A DNA stretch of 64,000 nucleotides from Hyphomicrobiales bacterium (GTDB taxonomy: Bacteria > Pseudomonadota > Alphaproteobacteria > Rhizobiales > Xanthobacteraceae): the NCBI GenBank assembly GCA_009377755.1, contig WHTM01000004.1:62001-126000 (forward strand). The letters run 5' to 3'. Each line of letters begins with the position of its first letter. The stretch's first letter is position 1. The notes under the pieces were generated by a model. That model had not been told where the DNA came from. It ran no database searches and was given only the letters and a program-made list of their open reading frames with translations. Positions 44,302-51,719 of the stretch are shown one piece after another. A program made the position numbers and the translations under genes.

Positions 44302-44685
44302 ATGATGGCTCACATTCCCCGGGTCCGCTCCGCATCCCCGGCACCGGCGGTCGTCACCAAGGCCGCCGTGCGGGCGGCGGACAAGCTCGGCCTGACCAAC
44401 AAGGTCCTTGCGCGGATCATCGGCGTATCGGAGCCGAGCGTGTCCCGCATGCGGCGCGGCGCGTACCTGCTCGGAGAAGACGACAAGCCGTTCGAACTGG
44501 CGGTGCTGTTCATCCGCCTCTACCGATCGCTGGACGCCATCGTCGGCGGCGACGACGCCGTGGCGAACGCCTGGCTCAAGAATCCAAACACAGCCCTGAA
44601 TGCAATGCCGGTCGACCTGATTCAAACCGTGCACGGGCTGACGCATGTCATCCAATACCTGGACGCCCGCCGCGCTGTCGTCTAG
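44302..44685 (+). CDS. Xre/MbcA/ParS-type antitoxin
   Basis: The 127-residue product (ATG 44302; a second ATG at 44305 fits the gaaagga ribosome-binding site better) matches the Xre/MbcA/ParS antitoxin family. An N-terminal helix-turn-helix (AADKLGLTNKVLARIIGVSEPSVSRMRRG) is followed by the DUF2384 segment, with AVLFIRLYRSLDAIVGG and AWLKNPNTALNAMPVDLIQTVHGLTHVIQYLDA. It neutralises the downstream RES toxin and should repress its own promoter. Its TAG stop is part of the left end of the palindrome at 44682. Confidence 0.93.
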   Translation: MMAHIPRVRSASPAPAVVTKAAVRAADKLGLTNKVLARIIGVSEPSVSRMRRGAYLLGEDDKPFELAVLFIRLYRSLDAIVGGDDAVANAWLKNPNTALNAMPVDLIQTVHGLTHVIQYLDARRAVV

Positions 44686-44758
44686 TGCCGCCGATTTGAA
44701 GTCCCTGCACCACTTGCGGCAATCACATTCAGGAACTTCAAATCGAAAGCGGCACTAG
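44682..44758. repeat. CTAGTGCC palindrome 1, between antitoxin and toxin
   Basis: The ends are ctagtgccgc / gcggcactag, and the inner arms cgatttgaagt and acttcaaatcg pair. The right arm has three extra A residues. The loop is about 19 bases. The antitoxin stop codon lies in the first four bases. Confidence 0.92.
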
Positions 44759-44771
44759 AATTATAAGGTTT

Positions 44772-44847
44772 CTAGTGCCCCTTTGCTTCCGAAGTTCGTG
44801 TCAGAGAGTGCTGCAATGTATCACGAACTTCGGAAGCGGGGCACTAG
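44772..44847. repeat. CTAGTGCC palindrome 2, containing the RES toxin start
   Basis: The ends ctagtgcccc / ggggcactag and inner arms gcttccgaagttcgtg / cacgaacttcggaagc pair. The left arm has three extra T residues. The inner arms differ from those of palindrome 1 but keep base pairing. The ATG at 44816 lies between loop and right arm. Confidence 0.92.
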
Positions 44848-45574
44848 CGCCCGCGGTCTCAAGGGCATTTGCTGGCGCCTGGTCGAGGCACAACACTACG
44901 TTTCGACGGCAAAGCTGACGGACAGCGCGAACGATCAGCTTCTCCTCGAGCGCCTGATCGAAGCGACAAAGTCGTCCGTTCCGCCGGAATGCGAACACTT
45001 GAATTATCTGCTCTCGACTCCCTTCCGCTACGGATCGCCGTATCCGCACGGTTCGCGCTTCTGCAAAGCCGGCCTGACGGAGGGCGTCTTCTACGCCGCG
45101 GAGTCGGCCGACACGGCGGCAGCGGAGATCACATTCCATCGGCTGCTGTTCTTCGCCGAGTCGCCGGCGACCCCGTGGCCGGGGAATCCGGGCGAATACA
45201 CCGCGTTCGCCGCGGAATTCGCCGCGGCCCGCACGATCGATCTGACAAGGCCGCCGCTGAACGCCGACCGGGCGCTTTGGACTCACCCTACGGACTATGT
45301 CGCCTGCCAAGCGCTGGCGGCGGCGGCACGATCCGCCGCGATCGATGTCGTGCGCTATCAATCGGTCAGGGATCCGAGCCATCGCGCAAGCGTCGCCCTG
45401 CTGACATGCCGCGTCTTCACCAAGCCGAACGTTGTCTCGCGGCAGACCTGGCGCATTCATCTGGATACCGCCGGAGCGAGAGCCTTTTGCGAAGCGCCCA
45501 AGCATACGCTGGCGTTCGGCCGAGATACGTTCGCCACCGATCCGCGCATCGCCGGCATGACGTGGATACGGTGA
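44816..45574 (+). CDS. RES-domain toxin (NAD-degrading type)
   Basis: The 252-residue product is a RES-domain toxin. RES proteins such as MbcT degrade NAD. Family segments are LKGICWRLVEAQHYVSTAKL, PFRYGSPYPHGSRFCKAGLTEGVFYAAES (the conserved R, E and S residues) and TDYVACQALAAAAR. The ATG at 44816 (or a TTG at 44783) lies inside a palindromic repeat, so about 17 N-terminal residues come from the repeat, and the original start may have been replaced. The antitoxin gene lies 130 bases upstream instead of being adjacent. Whether the toxin is still well expressed is uncertain. Confidence 0.88.
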   Translation: MYHELRKRGTSARGLKGICWRLVEAQHYVSTAKLTDSANDQLLLERLIEATKSSVPPECEHLNYLLSTPFRYGSPYPHGSRFCKAGLTEGVFYAAESADTAAAEITFHRLLFFAESPATPWPGNPGEYTAFAAEFAAARTIDLTRPPLNADRALWTHPTDYVACQALAAAARSAAIDVVRYQSVRDPSHRASVALLTCRVFTKPNVVSRQTWRIHLDTAGARAFCEAPKHTLAFGRDTFATDPRIAGMTWIR

Positions 45575-45580
45575 GACCGT

Positions 45581-45655
45581 TCACCCTGCCTTCGCCTCGA
45601 TCCGTGCCATGTCGGCATCGGAGCCGAAGTGGTGGCCGATCTCATGCACCAGCAG
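45581..45655 (-). pseudogene. C-terminal fragment of a zincin-like metallopeptidase
   Basis: The minus strand reads LLVHEIGHHFGSDADMARIEAKAG and then stops. This matches the end of the intact metallopeptidase at 46713-47141 (LVHEIGHHFGLSDADMEAIE), including the HExxH zinc motif. There is no upstream part. Similarity ends where a palindromic repeat begins (about 45656). Confidence 0.8.
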
Positions 45656-45728
45656 CGTAGCGCGGATTAGCCCAAAAGGCGTAATCCGCCGATTACGAAG
45701 GCGCGACGCCGCAAAACGCTTCGCTACT
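45656..45728. repeat. Remnant of a cggattagcc/ggcgtaatccg palindromic repeat
   Basis: The sequence cggattagcccaaaaggcgtaatccgccg forms a short hairpin typical of a dispersed repeat found in many proteobacteria. It cuts off the metallopeptidase fragment. Confidence 0.6.
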
Positions 45729-45733
45729 GCGCG

Positions 45734-46234
45734 CTATGACGCCGGCAGTCCGCGCGCCGCAATCGCGGCTGTCAGTTGAGCCAGGCAGTCTTCGATCGTG
45801 CGCCCGGCCGTGTCGATCACGATATGATCGCGCGTCCAAGGCTGAATCTCGCGCGCCACGACCTCTTGCCAGCTCAGCGTCTGCACGACGACTCGCTGCT
45901 CGACGCGTCGACGATGCTCGACCGTGTCGGAACAGACGATTTCGACCTCGATCGATGGCACGCCGGCGCGATCGGCGACGGATCGCCAAGCGTCCCGAGT
46001 CACGTCCAGCGGGTTGACCGAATCGGCGACGACGATCCGCCCGAGTCGCAAATTGTCCTCTGCTACGGCATATCCGACACGGTACCCGACACCGCCGATG
46101 GACGAACTGCTGTCGTTCGCGATCGCTTCCTCGATGGTATCGATGCGAACGTGGACAGCATCGAGATGCCGAGCAAGCGCGCGAGAAAGCGCTGTCTTCC
46201 CCGTCCCCGATCGGCCGCCGAAAATGATCAGCAT
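45734..46234 (-). CDS. AAA/P-loop kinase-like ATPase
   Basis: The 166-residue product starts MLIIFGGRSGTGKTALSRALARHL, with a Walker A GGRSGTGKT near residues 6-14. It continues RIDTIEEAI and VVADSVNPLDVTRDAW and resembles small chloramphenicol- or gluconate-kinase-like P-loop proteins annotated as AAA family ATPase. The substrate is unknown. ATG 46234 puts the P-loop at the usual distance from the N-terminus. Confidence 0.85.
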   Translation of the reverse strand: MLIIFGGRSGTGKTALSRALARHLDAVHVRIDTIEEAIANDSSSSIGGVGYRVGYAVAEDNLRLGRIVVADSVNPLDVTRDAWRSVADRAGVPSIEVEIVCSDTVEHRRRVEQRVVVQTLSWQEVVAREIQPWTRDHIVIDTAGRTIEDCLAQLTAAIAARGLPAS

Positions 46235-46286
46235 GGCCGCACGAGCCCCGTCGGGACGGGGTGGCAGAATGCCGGTCACGCGATCT

Positions 46287-46697
46287 TTACCCCTGTTTCT
46301 GGTTCTTGGGGACCGCGTCCAGGCGGGTCACCCACGGCCGCGCCGAGCGGAACCAGTTCTGCCGCTTGGGTGCGAGCTGGTCGCGCTGCCGCAGGATGCC
46401 CACCCGCACCATGTAGGAGGGCTGCACGCCCTCGCCCGGCGAGGTGGAGTAGATCGGCGTGCCGCACTTCGGGCAGAACGCCTGCGTGCGCGGATTGCCG
46501 CTGTCCGCCGTGGTTTTGAGATAGCTCGTCGGCTGACCCGTCATCTTGAAGATCGCGCCGGGAACGGGCACCGACACGCGAAACGCGGAGCCGGTGCCGG
46601 TCTGACAATCGGCGCAATGGCAGATGGTGGTCTTCTCCGGATCGGCCTCGCCTTCGATGGTGATGAAGCCGCAATGGCAGGCGCCGTCGATTTTCAT
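46287..46697 (-). CDS. GFA-family (Gfa-like zinc) protein
   Basis: The 136-residue product has the zinc-binding cysteines of the glutathione-dependent formaldehyde-activating-like family: GACHCGFITIEG, CHCADCQTGTGSAFR and FCPKCGTPIYS. Members have a Mss4-like fold and mostly unknown substrates. The name is historical and does not show formaldehyde activity. It lies 15 bases downstream of the metallopeptidase gene. Confidence 0.93.
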   Translation of the reverse strand: MKIDGACHCGFITIEGEADPEKTTICHCADCQTGTGSAFRVSVPVPGAIFKMTGQPTSYLKTTADSGNPRTQAFCPKCGTPIYSTSPGEGVQPSYMVRVGILRQRDQLAPKRQNWFRSARPWVTRLDAVPKNQKQG

Positions 46698-46712
46698 TCA
46701 GTCCCTCCCTTG

Positions 46713-47141
46713 CTATTCCGCAGCATTCTCGATCGCCTCCATGTCGGCATCCGACAGGCCGAAATGATGGCCGATCTCGTGCACCAGCACATGCGCAATG
46801 ACGGCGTCGAGCGTCTCGTCGTGCTCCGCCCAGTAGTCGAGGATGGGGCGGCGGTAGAGCCAGATCATGTTCGGCATCTCGAACGGCGCCGTCACCGATC
46901 GGAACGGCAGGCCGATGCCCTGGAACAGGCCGAGCAGATCGTATTCGTCCCGAATGCCCAGGTGATTGAGGACCTCGTCGGTCGCGAAATCCTCGACCCG
47001 GATCACCAGGTCCGTGCACAAGCGGCGAAAGTCCTCTGGCAGACGCCGGTAGGCCTCATTGGCCATGACCTCGAACTCGTCGAGCGTCGGCGCCTTGGCG
47101 CCGCGCCAGTCAAGCCGATCGGACTTCGCATCGTCGGACAT
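46713..47141 (-). CDS. Zincin-like metallopeptidase family protein
   Basis: The 142-residue cytoplasmic protein has the metal motif HVLVHEIGHHFGLSD (HExxH with a third ligand) near its end, after PFRSVTAPFEMPNMIWLYRRPILDYW. It belongs to the short metallopeptidase family common in Alphaproteobacteria and Actinobacteria (formerly DUF1025). Its physiological substrate is unknown. A piece of a relative survives at 45581-45655. Confidence 0.92.
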   Translation of the reverse strand: MSDDAKSDRLDWRGAKAPTLDEFEVMANEAYRRLPEDFRRLCTDLVIRVEDFATDEVLNHLGIRDEYDLLGLFQGIGLPFRSVTAPFEMPNMIWLYRRPILDYWAEHDETLDAVIAHVLVHEIGHHFGLSDADMEAIENAAE

Positions 47142-47290
47142 GCCTACCTATCTACGGGAGCTCGATGGCGTGGCCAAGTGAGCGTAGCCCAGCGCTTCGA
47201 CGGCGGCTGTCTTCGCGCGCCATCCATGCACGGCTTGATCCAGCTCTTGCGCCGATGCCGGACGGGGACGCCGCCACGCGCCTCGCTTGT

Positions 47291-47306
47291 CTGAACAAAC
47301 GTTCAG
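47291..47306. promoter_or_regulatory. Candidate TetR-type operator
   Basis: The inverted repeat CTGAAC-aaac-GTTCAG resembles binding sites of TetR-family repressors. It lies about 90 bases before the Y/R-rich secreted protein gene. No tetR gene is in the window. Confidence 0.4.
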
Positions 47307-47395
47307 TAATTTTCGCGAAACCACTTGGTGCTTCAAGGCGTTGCTAGATGGGGAGGGGCCTCGAACGCGAGGGGCCTCATAGAGGAGTACGAGAC

Positions 47396-47716
47396 ATGTC
47401 GAAGATGCTTGGAAGCCTCGCAACCGCCGCGATGCTGCTGGCGTTCGCGCTGCCGGGTAGTGCAAGTGCCGCCGAGAGCAAGCGTGCTGACGGCATCAAG
47501 AGCACCGCCCCGCAAGCGACCGAGTTCAGCTCGCAGCGCCGACGTTGGCACCGTCCGCGCGTGTGGCGGCGCTACGGCTATCGGTACCCGCGCTACAGAT
47601 ATCGGTACCCGCGCTACTATCCCTACTACGGGGCCTATGCGCCATATCCATACTATCGGCGGTACTACGGACCGCGATATTGGCGCCCGGGCGTTTCATT
47701 CCATTTCGGGTTCTGA
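47396..47716 (+). CDS. Small secreted Y/R/P-rich protein
   Basis: The 106-residue product has a signal peptide ending near GSASA (about residue 26), then a short linker. The following 60 residues are dominated by Y, R and P (RYGYRYPRYRYRYPRYYPYY and similar). Such proteins are frequent in Bradyrhizobium and have no known function. Its composition would make it basic and aromatic in the periplasm. A ribosome-binding site agaggag precedes ATG 47396, and a short hairpin (ggggcctcgaacgcgaggggcc) lies just upstream. Confidence 0.75.
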   Translation: MSKMLGSLATAAMLLAFALPGSASAAESKRADGIKSTAPQATEFSSQRRRWHRPRVWRRYGYRYPRYRYRYPRYYPYYGAYAPYPYYRRYYGPRYWRPGVSFHFGF

Positions 47717-47841
47717 CCGACCGGCCACGGGGGCGCTCTAATCGAGCGCCTCCATCGGCTGGTTCTTGTCCTGGGCGATCGTTAAGGGCGGCGGTACTCC
47801 CGCCGCCTTTGCCGTTCACGCGCGGTTCGCGCCGCCGCGAG

Positions 47842-49248
47842 TCAATGCCACTCCCGCACATCCACGAACGTGCCGGCGATCGCGGCAGCCGCCGCCATGG
47901 CGGGCGACACCAGATGGGTGCGACCCTTGTAGCCCTGCCGGCCCTCGAAATTGCGGTTCGACGTGGAGGCGCAGCGCTCCGCGGGCTTGAGCTTGTCCGG
48001 GTTCATGGCGAGACACATTGAGCAGCCCGGCTCGCGCCAGTCGAAGCCCGCCTTCACGAAGATCCTGTCGAGCCCTTCCGCCTCGGCCTGCTCCTTCACC
48101 AGTCCAGAGCCGGGCACGATCATGGCGTAGACGTTGGCATTGACGGTCTTGCCGTCGACAACGCGCGCGACCTCGCGCAGGTCCTCGATGCGCGAATTGG
48201 TGCAGGAGCCGATGAACACGCGGTCGAGCGCGATGTCGGTGACCTTCTCGCCGCCATTGAGCCCCATGTATTGGAGCGAGCGCTCGGCGGCGCGGCGCTT
48301 GTTCTCGTCGGCGATCTCGGCGGGGACCGGCACCCGGCCGGTCACCGAGATCACCTGTTCGGGGCTGGTGCCCCAGGTCACCAGCGGCGGCAGCCTGGCG
48401 GCGTCGAGCTTCACCTCGCGGTCGAAATGCGCGCCGTCGTCGGAGGAGAGTGTTTCCCAGTAGCGCATGGCATCGTCCCACGCCTTGTCCCTCGGCGCCT
48501 TGGGACGGCCTTTCAGGAACGCGTAGGCCTTCTCGTCGGGCGCGATGAAGCCAGCCTTGGCGCCGCCTTCGACCGACATGTTGCACACCGTCATGCGGCC
48601 CTCCATCGACAGCGACCGGATCGCTTCGCCGGCGTACTCGAGCGCATAGCCGGTACCGCCGGCGGTGCCGATCTCCCCGATGATGGCCAAAATAATATCC
48701 TTGGCGGTGACGCCGTCTGGAAGCTTGCCGTCGACCACCGCGCGCATGTTCTTCGACTTCGCCTGGATCAGCGTCTGCGTCGCCAGCACATGCTCGACTT
48801 CCGACGTGCCGATACCGTAGGCGAGCGCACCGAAGGCGCCGTGCGTGGCGGTGTGGCTGTCGCCGCAGACAAGCGTCGTGCCGGGCAGCGTGAAGCCCTG
48901 TTCCGGCCCGATCACGTGGCAGATGCCCTGCCGCTTGTCGAACTCGTCGTAGTATTCGAGGCTGAAGATCTTGGCGTTCTCGGCCAGATACGCGATCTGC
49001 GCGGCGCTCTCCGGATCGGGATTGGGCTTCGAGCGGTCCGAGGTCGGCACGTTGTGATCGACGACGAGCAGCGTCTTCTGCGGCGCGCGCACCTTGCGGC
49101 CGGAGAGGCGCAAGCCCTCGAACGCCTGCGGCGAGGTCACCTCATGCACGATGTGGCGATCGATATAAATGAGGCAGGTGCCGTCCGGCTGTTCGTCGAC
49201 CAGATGGTCGGTCCAGATCTTGTCGTACAGGGTGCGCGGCGTCGCCAT
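47842..49248 (-). CDS. leuC: 3-isopropylmalate dehydratase, large subunit
   Basis: LeuC carries the [4Fe-4S] cluster of isopropylmalate isomerase. The 468-residue product has [15 protein letters not shown] at the start, [32 protein letters not shown], the cluster ligands in [13 protein letters not shown] and [10 protein letters not shown], and [11 protein letters not shown] 49248 has a ggag 10 bases upstream. ATG 49257, three codons earlier, is also possible. It follows rplS in the same direction with a gap of about 140 bases. Confidence 0.98.
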   Translation of the reverse strand: MATPRTLYDKIWTDHLVDEQPDGTCLIYIDRHIVHEVTSPQAFEGLRLSGRKVRAPQKTLLVVDHNVPTSDRSKPNPDPESAAQIAYLAENAKIFSLEYYDEFDKRQGICHVIGPEQGFTLPGTTLVCGDSHTATHGAFGALAYGIGTSEVEHVLATQTLIQAKSKNMRAVVDGKLPDGVTAKDIILAIIGEIGTAGGTGYALEYAGEAIRSLSMEGRMTVCNMSVEGGAKAGFIAPDEKAYAFLKGRPKAPRDKAWDDAMRYWETLSSDDGAHFDREVKLDAARLPPLVTWGTSPEQVISVTGRVPVPAEIADENKRRAAERSLQYMGLNGGEKVTDIALDRVFIGSCTNSRIEDLREVARVVDGKTVNANVYAMIVPGSGLVKEQAEAEGLDRIFVKAGFDWREPGCSMCLAMNPDKLKPAERCASTSNRNFEGRQGYKGRTHLVSPAMAAAAAIAGTFVDVREWH

Positions 49249-49389
49249 TGCGGGCATGCTCCAAAGCTCCGGCTCGTATCGGGTTTGGCTGTTATTTAAC
49301 GTCCGCGCGCGCAAAGGGAAAGGCTTGAACACCCAAACAAAAGCGCGGCCTGAGCCGCGCTTCGAACCCTGCCCGCTTCCGGGGGACCG

Positions 49390-49788
49390 CTATTTCGCCG
49401 CCGTCCCCGCCGCCTCGGGCTCGGCCCTGCGCTCGGTGCGCTCGACGATGCGCGCCGCCTTGCCGCGGCGTCCGCGCAGATAATAGAGCTTTGCGCGGCG
49501 CACCTTGCCGCGGCGCACCAGCTTGATGGTGTCGATCATCGGCGAGTACAGCGGGAACACACGCTCGACGCCCTCGCCGTACGAGATCTTGCGCACGGTG
49601 AAATTTTCATTGAGGCCGGAGCCGGAGCGGCCGATGCACACGCCCTCGTAGGCCTGGATGCGGCTGCGCTCGCCCTCGACCACCTTGACGTTGACGATAA
49701 CGGTGTCGCCGGGCCCGAAATCGGGAATGTCCTTGCCGGCGGCGAGTCTCGTCATCTGCTCTTTTTCGAGCTGTTGCAATAAATTCAT
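49390..49788 (-). CDS. rplS: 50S ribosomal protein L19
   Basis: L19 sits at the interface of the two ribosomal subunits. The 132-residue product shows [60 protein letters not shown] and [20 protein letters not shown]. The tail after about residue 115 is longer and variable, as is common in Rhizobiales. ATG 49788 gives the family start [11 protein letters not shown]. It is the last gene of the rpsP-rimM-trmD-rplS block. Confidence 0.98.
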   Translation of the reverse strand: MNLLQQLEKEQMTRLAAGKDIPDFGPGDTVIVNVKVVEGERSRIQAYEGVCIGRSGSGLNENFTVRKISYGEGVERVFPLYSPMIDTIKLVRRGKVRRAKLYYLRGRRGKAARIVERTERRAEPEAAGTAAK

Positions 49789-49880
49789 CGGAATTCTCCG
49801 TCGGCTGCGCCCGCGGCGCGCGCGGTCCTGTTCAGTCCTGTTCGGGTTGCGCGTGGCTATACGCCACCCATGCGGCTTTG

Positions 49881-50588
49881 TCACCCGTCTGTCGTACGGT
49901 TTTGGCGCCGTAGATATGCCGCCGAGAGGTCTGGCCGGCGCTCCCGCGTCAGCCGTTCGGCTTCGGCCCGGCGCCATTGCGCCACCTTGCCATGGTCGCC
50001 GGAGGTGAGCACCTCGGGGATGGGGAGCCTCTCGAACACCGCCGGCCGGGTATATTGGGGGTACTCCAGCAGTCCCTCGGCGAAGCTCTCCTCAACGATG
50101 GAGGTGCTTTGCCCCACCACCCCCGGCAACAGCCGCACGCACGCGTCGATCAGCGCCATGGCGGCCAGTTCGCCGCCGGACAGCACGTAGTCGCCAATTG
50201 AAACCTCATCGAGTCCACGGGCCGCAATCACGCGTTCGTCGACGCCTTCGAACCGTCCGCAGACGATGATCGCGCCCTGCCCCTTGGCCAGAGCCGCAAC
50301 CCGCTCCTGGGTAAGCGGCACGCCGCGCGGGCTCATCAGCAGGCGCGGCCGGCCGATCGGCGGCACCGAGTCGATGGCGTGGGCGAGGATATCGGCGCGC
50401 ATCACCATGCCGGGCCCGCCGCCGGCCGGCGTGTCATCGACGCTGCGGTGCTTGTCGGTCGCATGTGCTCGAATGTCGACTGTCTCCAGCGCCCAGACGC
50501 GCGTGTCGAGCGCCTTGCCGGCCAGACTGATACCCAGCAGCCCGGGAAACATGTCCGGAAAGATCGTGAGGACGCTGGCGCGCCACAT
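49881..50588 (-). CDS. trmD: tRNA (guanine-N1)-methyltransferase
   Basis: TrmD methylates G37 of tRNAs next to the anticodon, preventing +1 frameshifts. The 235-residue product has [10 protein letters not shown], the active-site loop GGGPGMVMR, the trefoil-knot SAM-binding [11 protein letters not shown] and [15 protein letters not shown], and the RRPDLSAAY ending. It starts 4 bases after rimM. Confidence 0.98.
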   Translation of the reverse strand: MWRASVLTIFPDMFPGLLGISLAGKALDTRVWALETVDIRAHATDKHRSVDDTPAGGGPGMVMRADILAHAIDSVPPIGRPRLLMSPRGVPLTQERVAALAKGQGAIIVCGRFEGVDERVIAARGLDEVSIGDYVLSGGELAAMALIDACVRLLPGVVGQSTSIVEESFAEGLLEYPQYTRPAVFERLPIPEVLTSGDHGKVAQWRRAEAERLTRERRPDLSAAYLRRQNRTTDG

Positions 50589-50592
50589 TGGC

Positions 50593-51108
50593 TCAGTCCT
50601 CGAACGTGCCTTCCGGCGGGTCGATTACGATGCGCCCGCCGGCAACGTCCACCGCGGGAACCGCCGACTTGCTGAACGGCAGCAAAACCGTCGCGCTACG
50701 GCCGGCCGGCTGAATTTCCAACAGATCGCCGGCGCCGAAGTTCCGTACCGCCAGCACGGTCCCGACCGTATCGCCCCGCTGATCCAATGCGGTCAAGCCG
50801 ATCAGGTCGGCGTGGTAGAACGTCTCGTCATCCTCAGGCGGCGGCAGCCGTCCGCGCGGAACATAGAGGCTGGCATTGCTCAGCCGCTCCGCCGCCGTGC
50901 GGTCGGCGACACCGCGCAGGCGGGCAACGAAAAACCGCTTCGCCGGGCGCAGCTGCTCGATCTCGAACCGTTGTGACCCGTCCTCAATCTCGAGCGGGCC
51001 GAACCGGGTGATCGCTGCCGGATCTTCGGTGAAGACCCAGAGCCGCACCTCGCCGCGCACGCCGTGCGGCGCACCGATCTGCGCGACGCAGACGCGATTG
51101 CAAGCCAT
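50593..51108 (-). CDS. rimM: 16S rRNA processing/maturation protein RimM
   Basis: RimM helps mature the 30S head and binds S19. The 171-residue product has the N-terminal domain ([24 protein letters not shown]) and the PRC-barrel ([36 protein letters not shown]). Its ATG shares one base with the rpsP stop codon (TGATG), so coupled translation with S16 is likely. Confidence 0.97.
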   Translation of the reverse strand: MACNRVCVAQIGAPHGVRGEVRLWVFTEDPAAITRFGPLEIEDGSQRFEIEQLRPAKRFFVARLRGVADRTAAERLSNASLYVPRGRLPPPEDDETFYHADLIGLTALDQRGDTVGTVLAVRNFGAGDLLEIQPAGRSATVLLPFSKSAVPAVDVAGGRIVIDPPEGTFED

Positions 51109-51488
51109 CAGCCTGCGGACGCGGCCGCGGGCTTCGGCTTCGGTGCGGCGGCGGCAGCCTTGGCGGCTTCCTCGGCCATCGCCTTGCGCTCCTTGCGCGG
51201 AATCGCCTTGGTGGGATTCTTGCGCTCCGGCCGCTTCATCACACCGGCCTCGTCAAGGAACCGCGACACCCGGTCGGTCGGCGTCGCGCCCTTGGCGATC
51301 CACGTCTTGACCTTGCCGAGGTCGAGCCGCAGCCGCGCCTCGCCGGCATCCTTCGCGGTCAGCGGATTGAAGAAGCCGAGCCGCTCGATGAAGCGCCCGT
51401 CGCGCGGTGAGCGCGAGTCGGCAATGACAATGTGATAGAATGGCCGCTTCTTTGTGCCGGCACGGGCCAGCCGGATTTTCAGGGACAT
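51108..51488 (-). CDS. rpsP: 30S ribosomal protein S16
   Basis: S16 is a 30S assembly protein. The 126-residue product starts [20 protein letters not shown], then has [17 protein letters not shown] and [20 protein letters not shown]. The alanine- and lysine-rich tail after about residue 85 is an extension typical of Alphaproteobacteria. The frame upstream of ATG 51488 translates only a repeat, which supports this start. Confidence 0.98.
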   Translation of the reverse strand: MSLKIRLARAGTKKRPFYHIVIADSRSPRDGRFIERLGFFNPLTAKDAGEARLRLDLGKVKTWIAKGATPTDRVSRFLDEAGVMKRPERKNPTKAIPRKERKAMAEEAAKAAAAAPKPKPAAASAG

Positions 51489-51509
51489 AGCAGTTTCCTT
51501 CTTTGAGTT

Positions 51510-51715
51510 ACATCGATCGTGTCCCGGACGCGGTGCAGCACACAGGAAGTCGGGTGTTCCCGACTTCCTGCACGTCTTCAAGTATCGCAAATCGGAAACA
51601 TCCGATTTGCGATGTGATGCACCGTTGATCCGGGACCGTTCCAGACCGTGACGATCCCGGGTCTGCAGCGCACCACTGCGTGGTGCGCTGCGCCCGGGAA
51701 ACGCGGCAAAGGTTC
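51510..51715. repeat. Dispersed repeat family A, copy 4
   Basis: It contains the hairpins ggaagtcgggtgttcccgacttcc and gcaaatcggaaacatccgatttgc, then gatccgggacc and a long gcgcaccactgcgtggtgcgc hairpin. In the second hairpin a G-C pair of copy 1 is replaced by an A-T pair on both arms. It separates rpsP from ffh. Confidence 0.88.
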
Positions 51716-51719
51716 GTCT

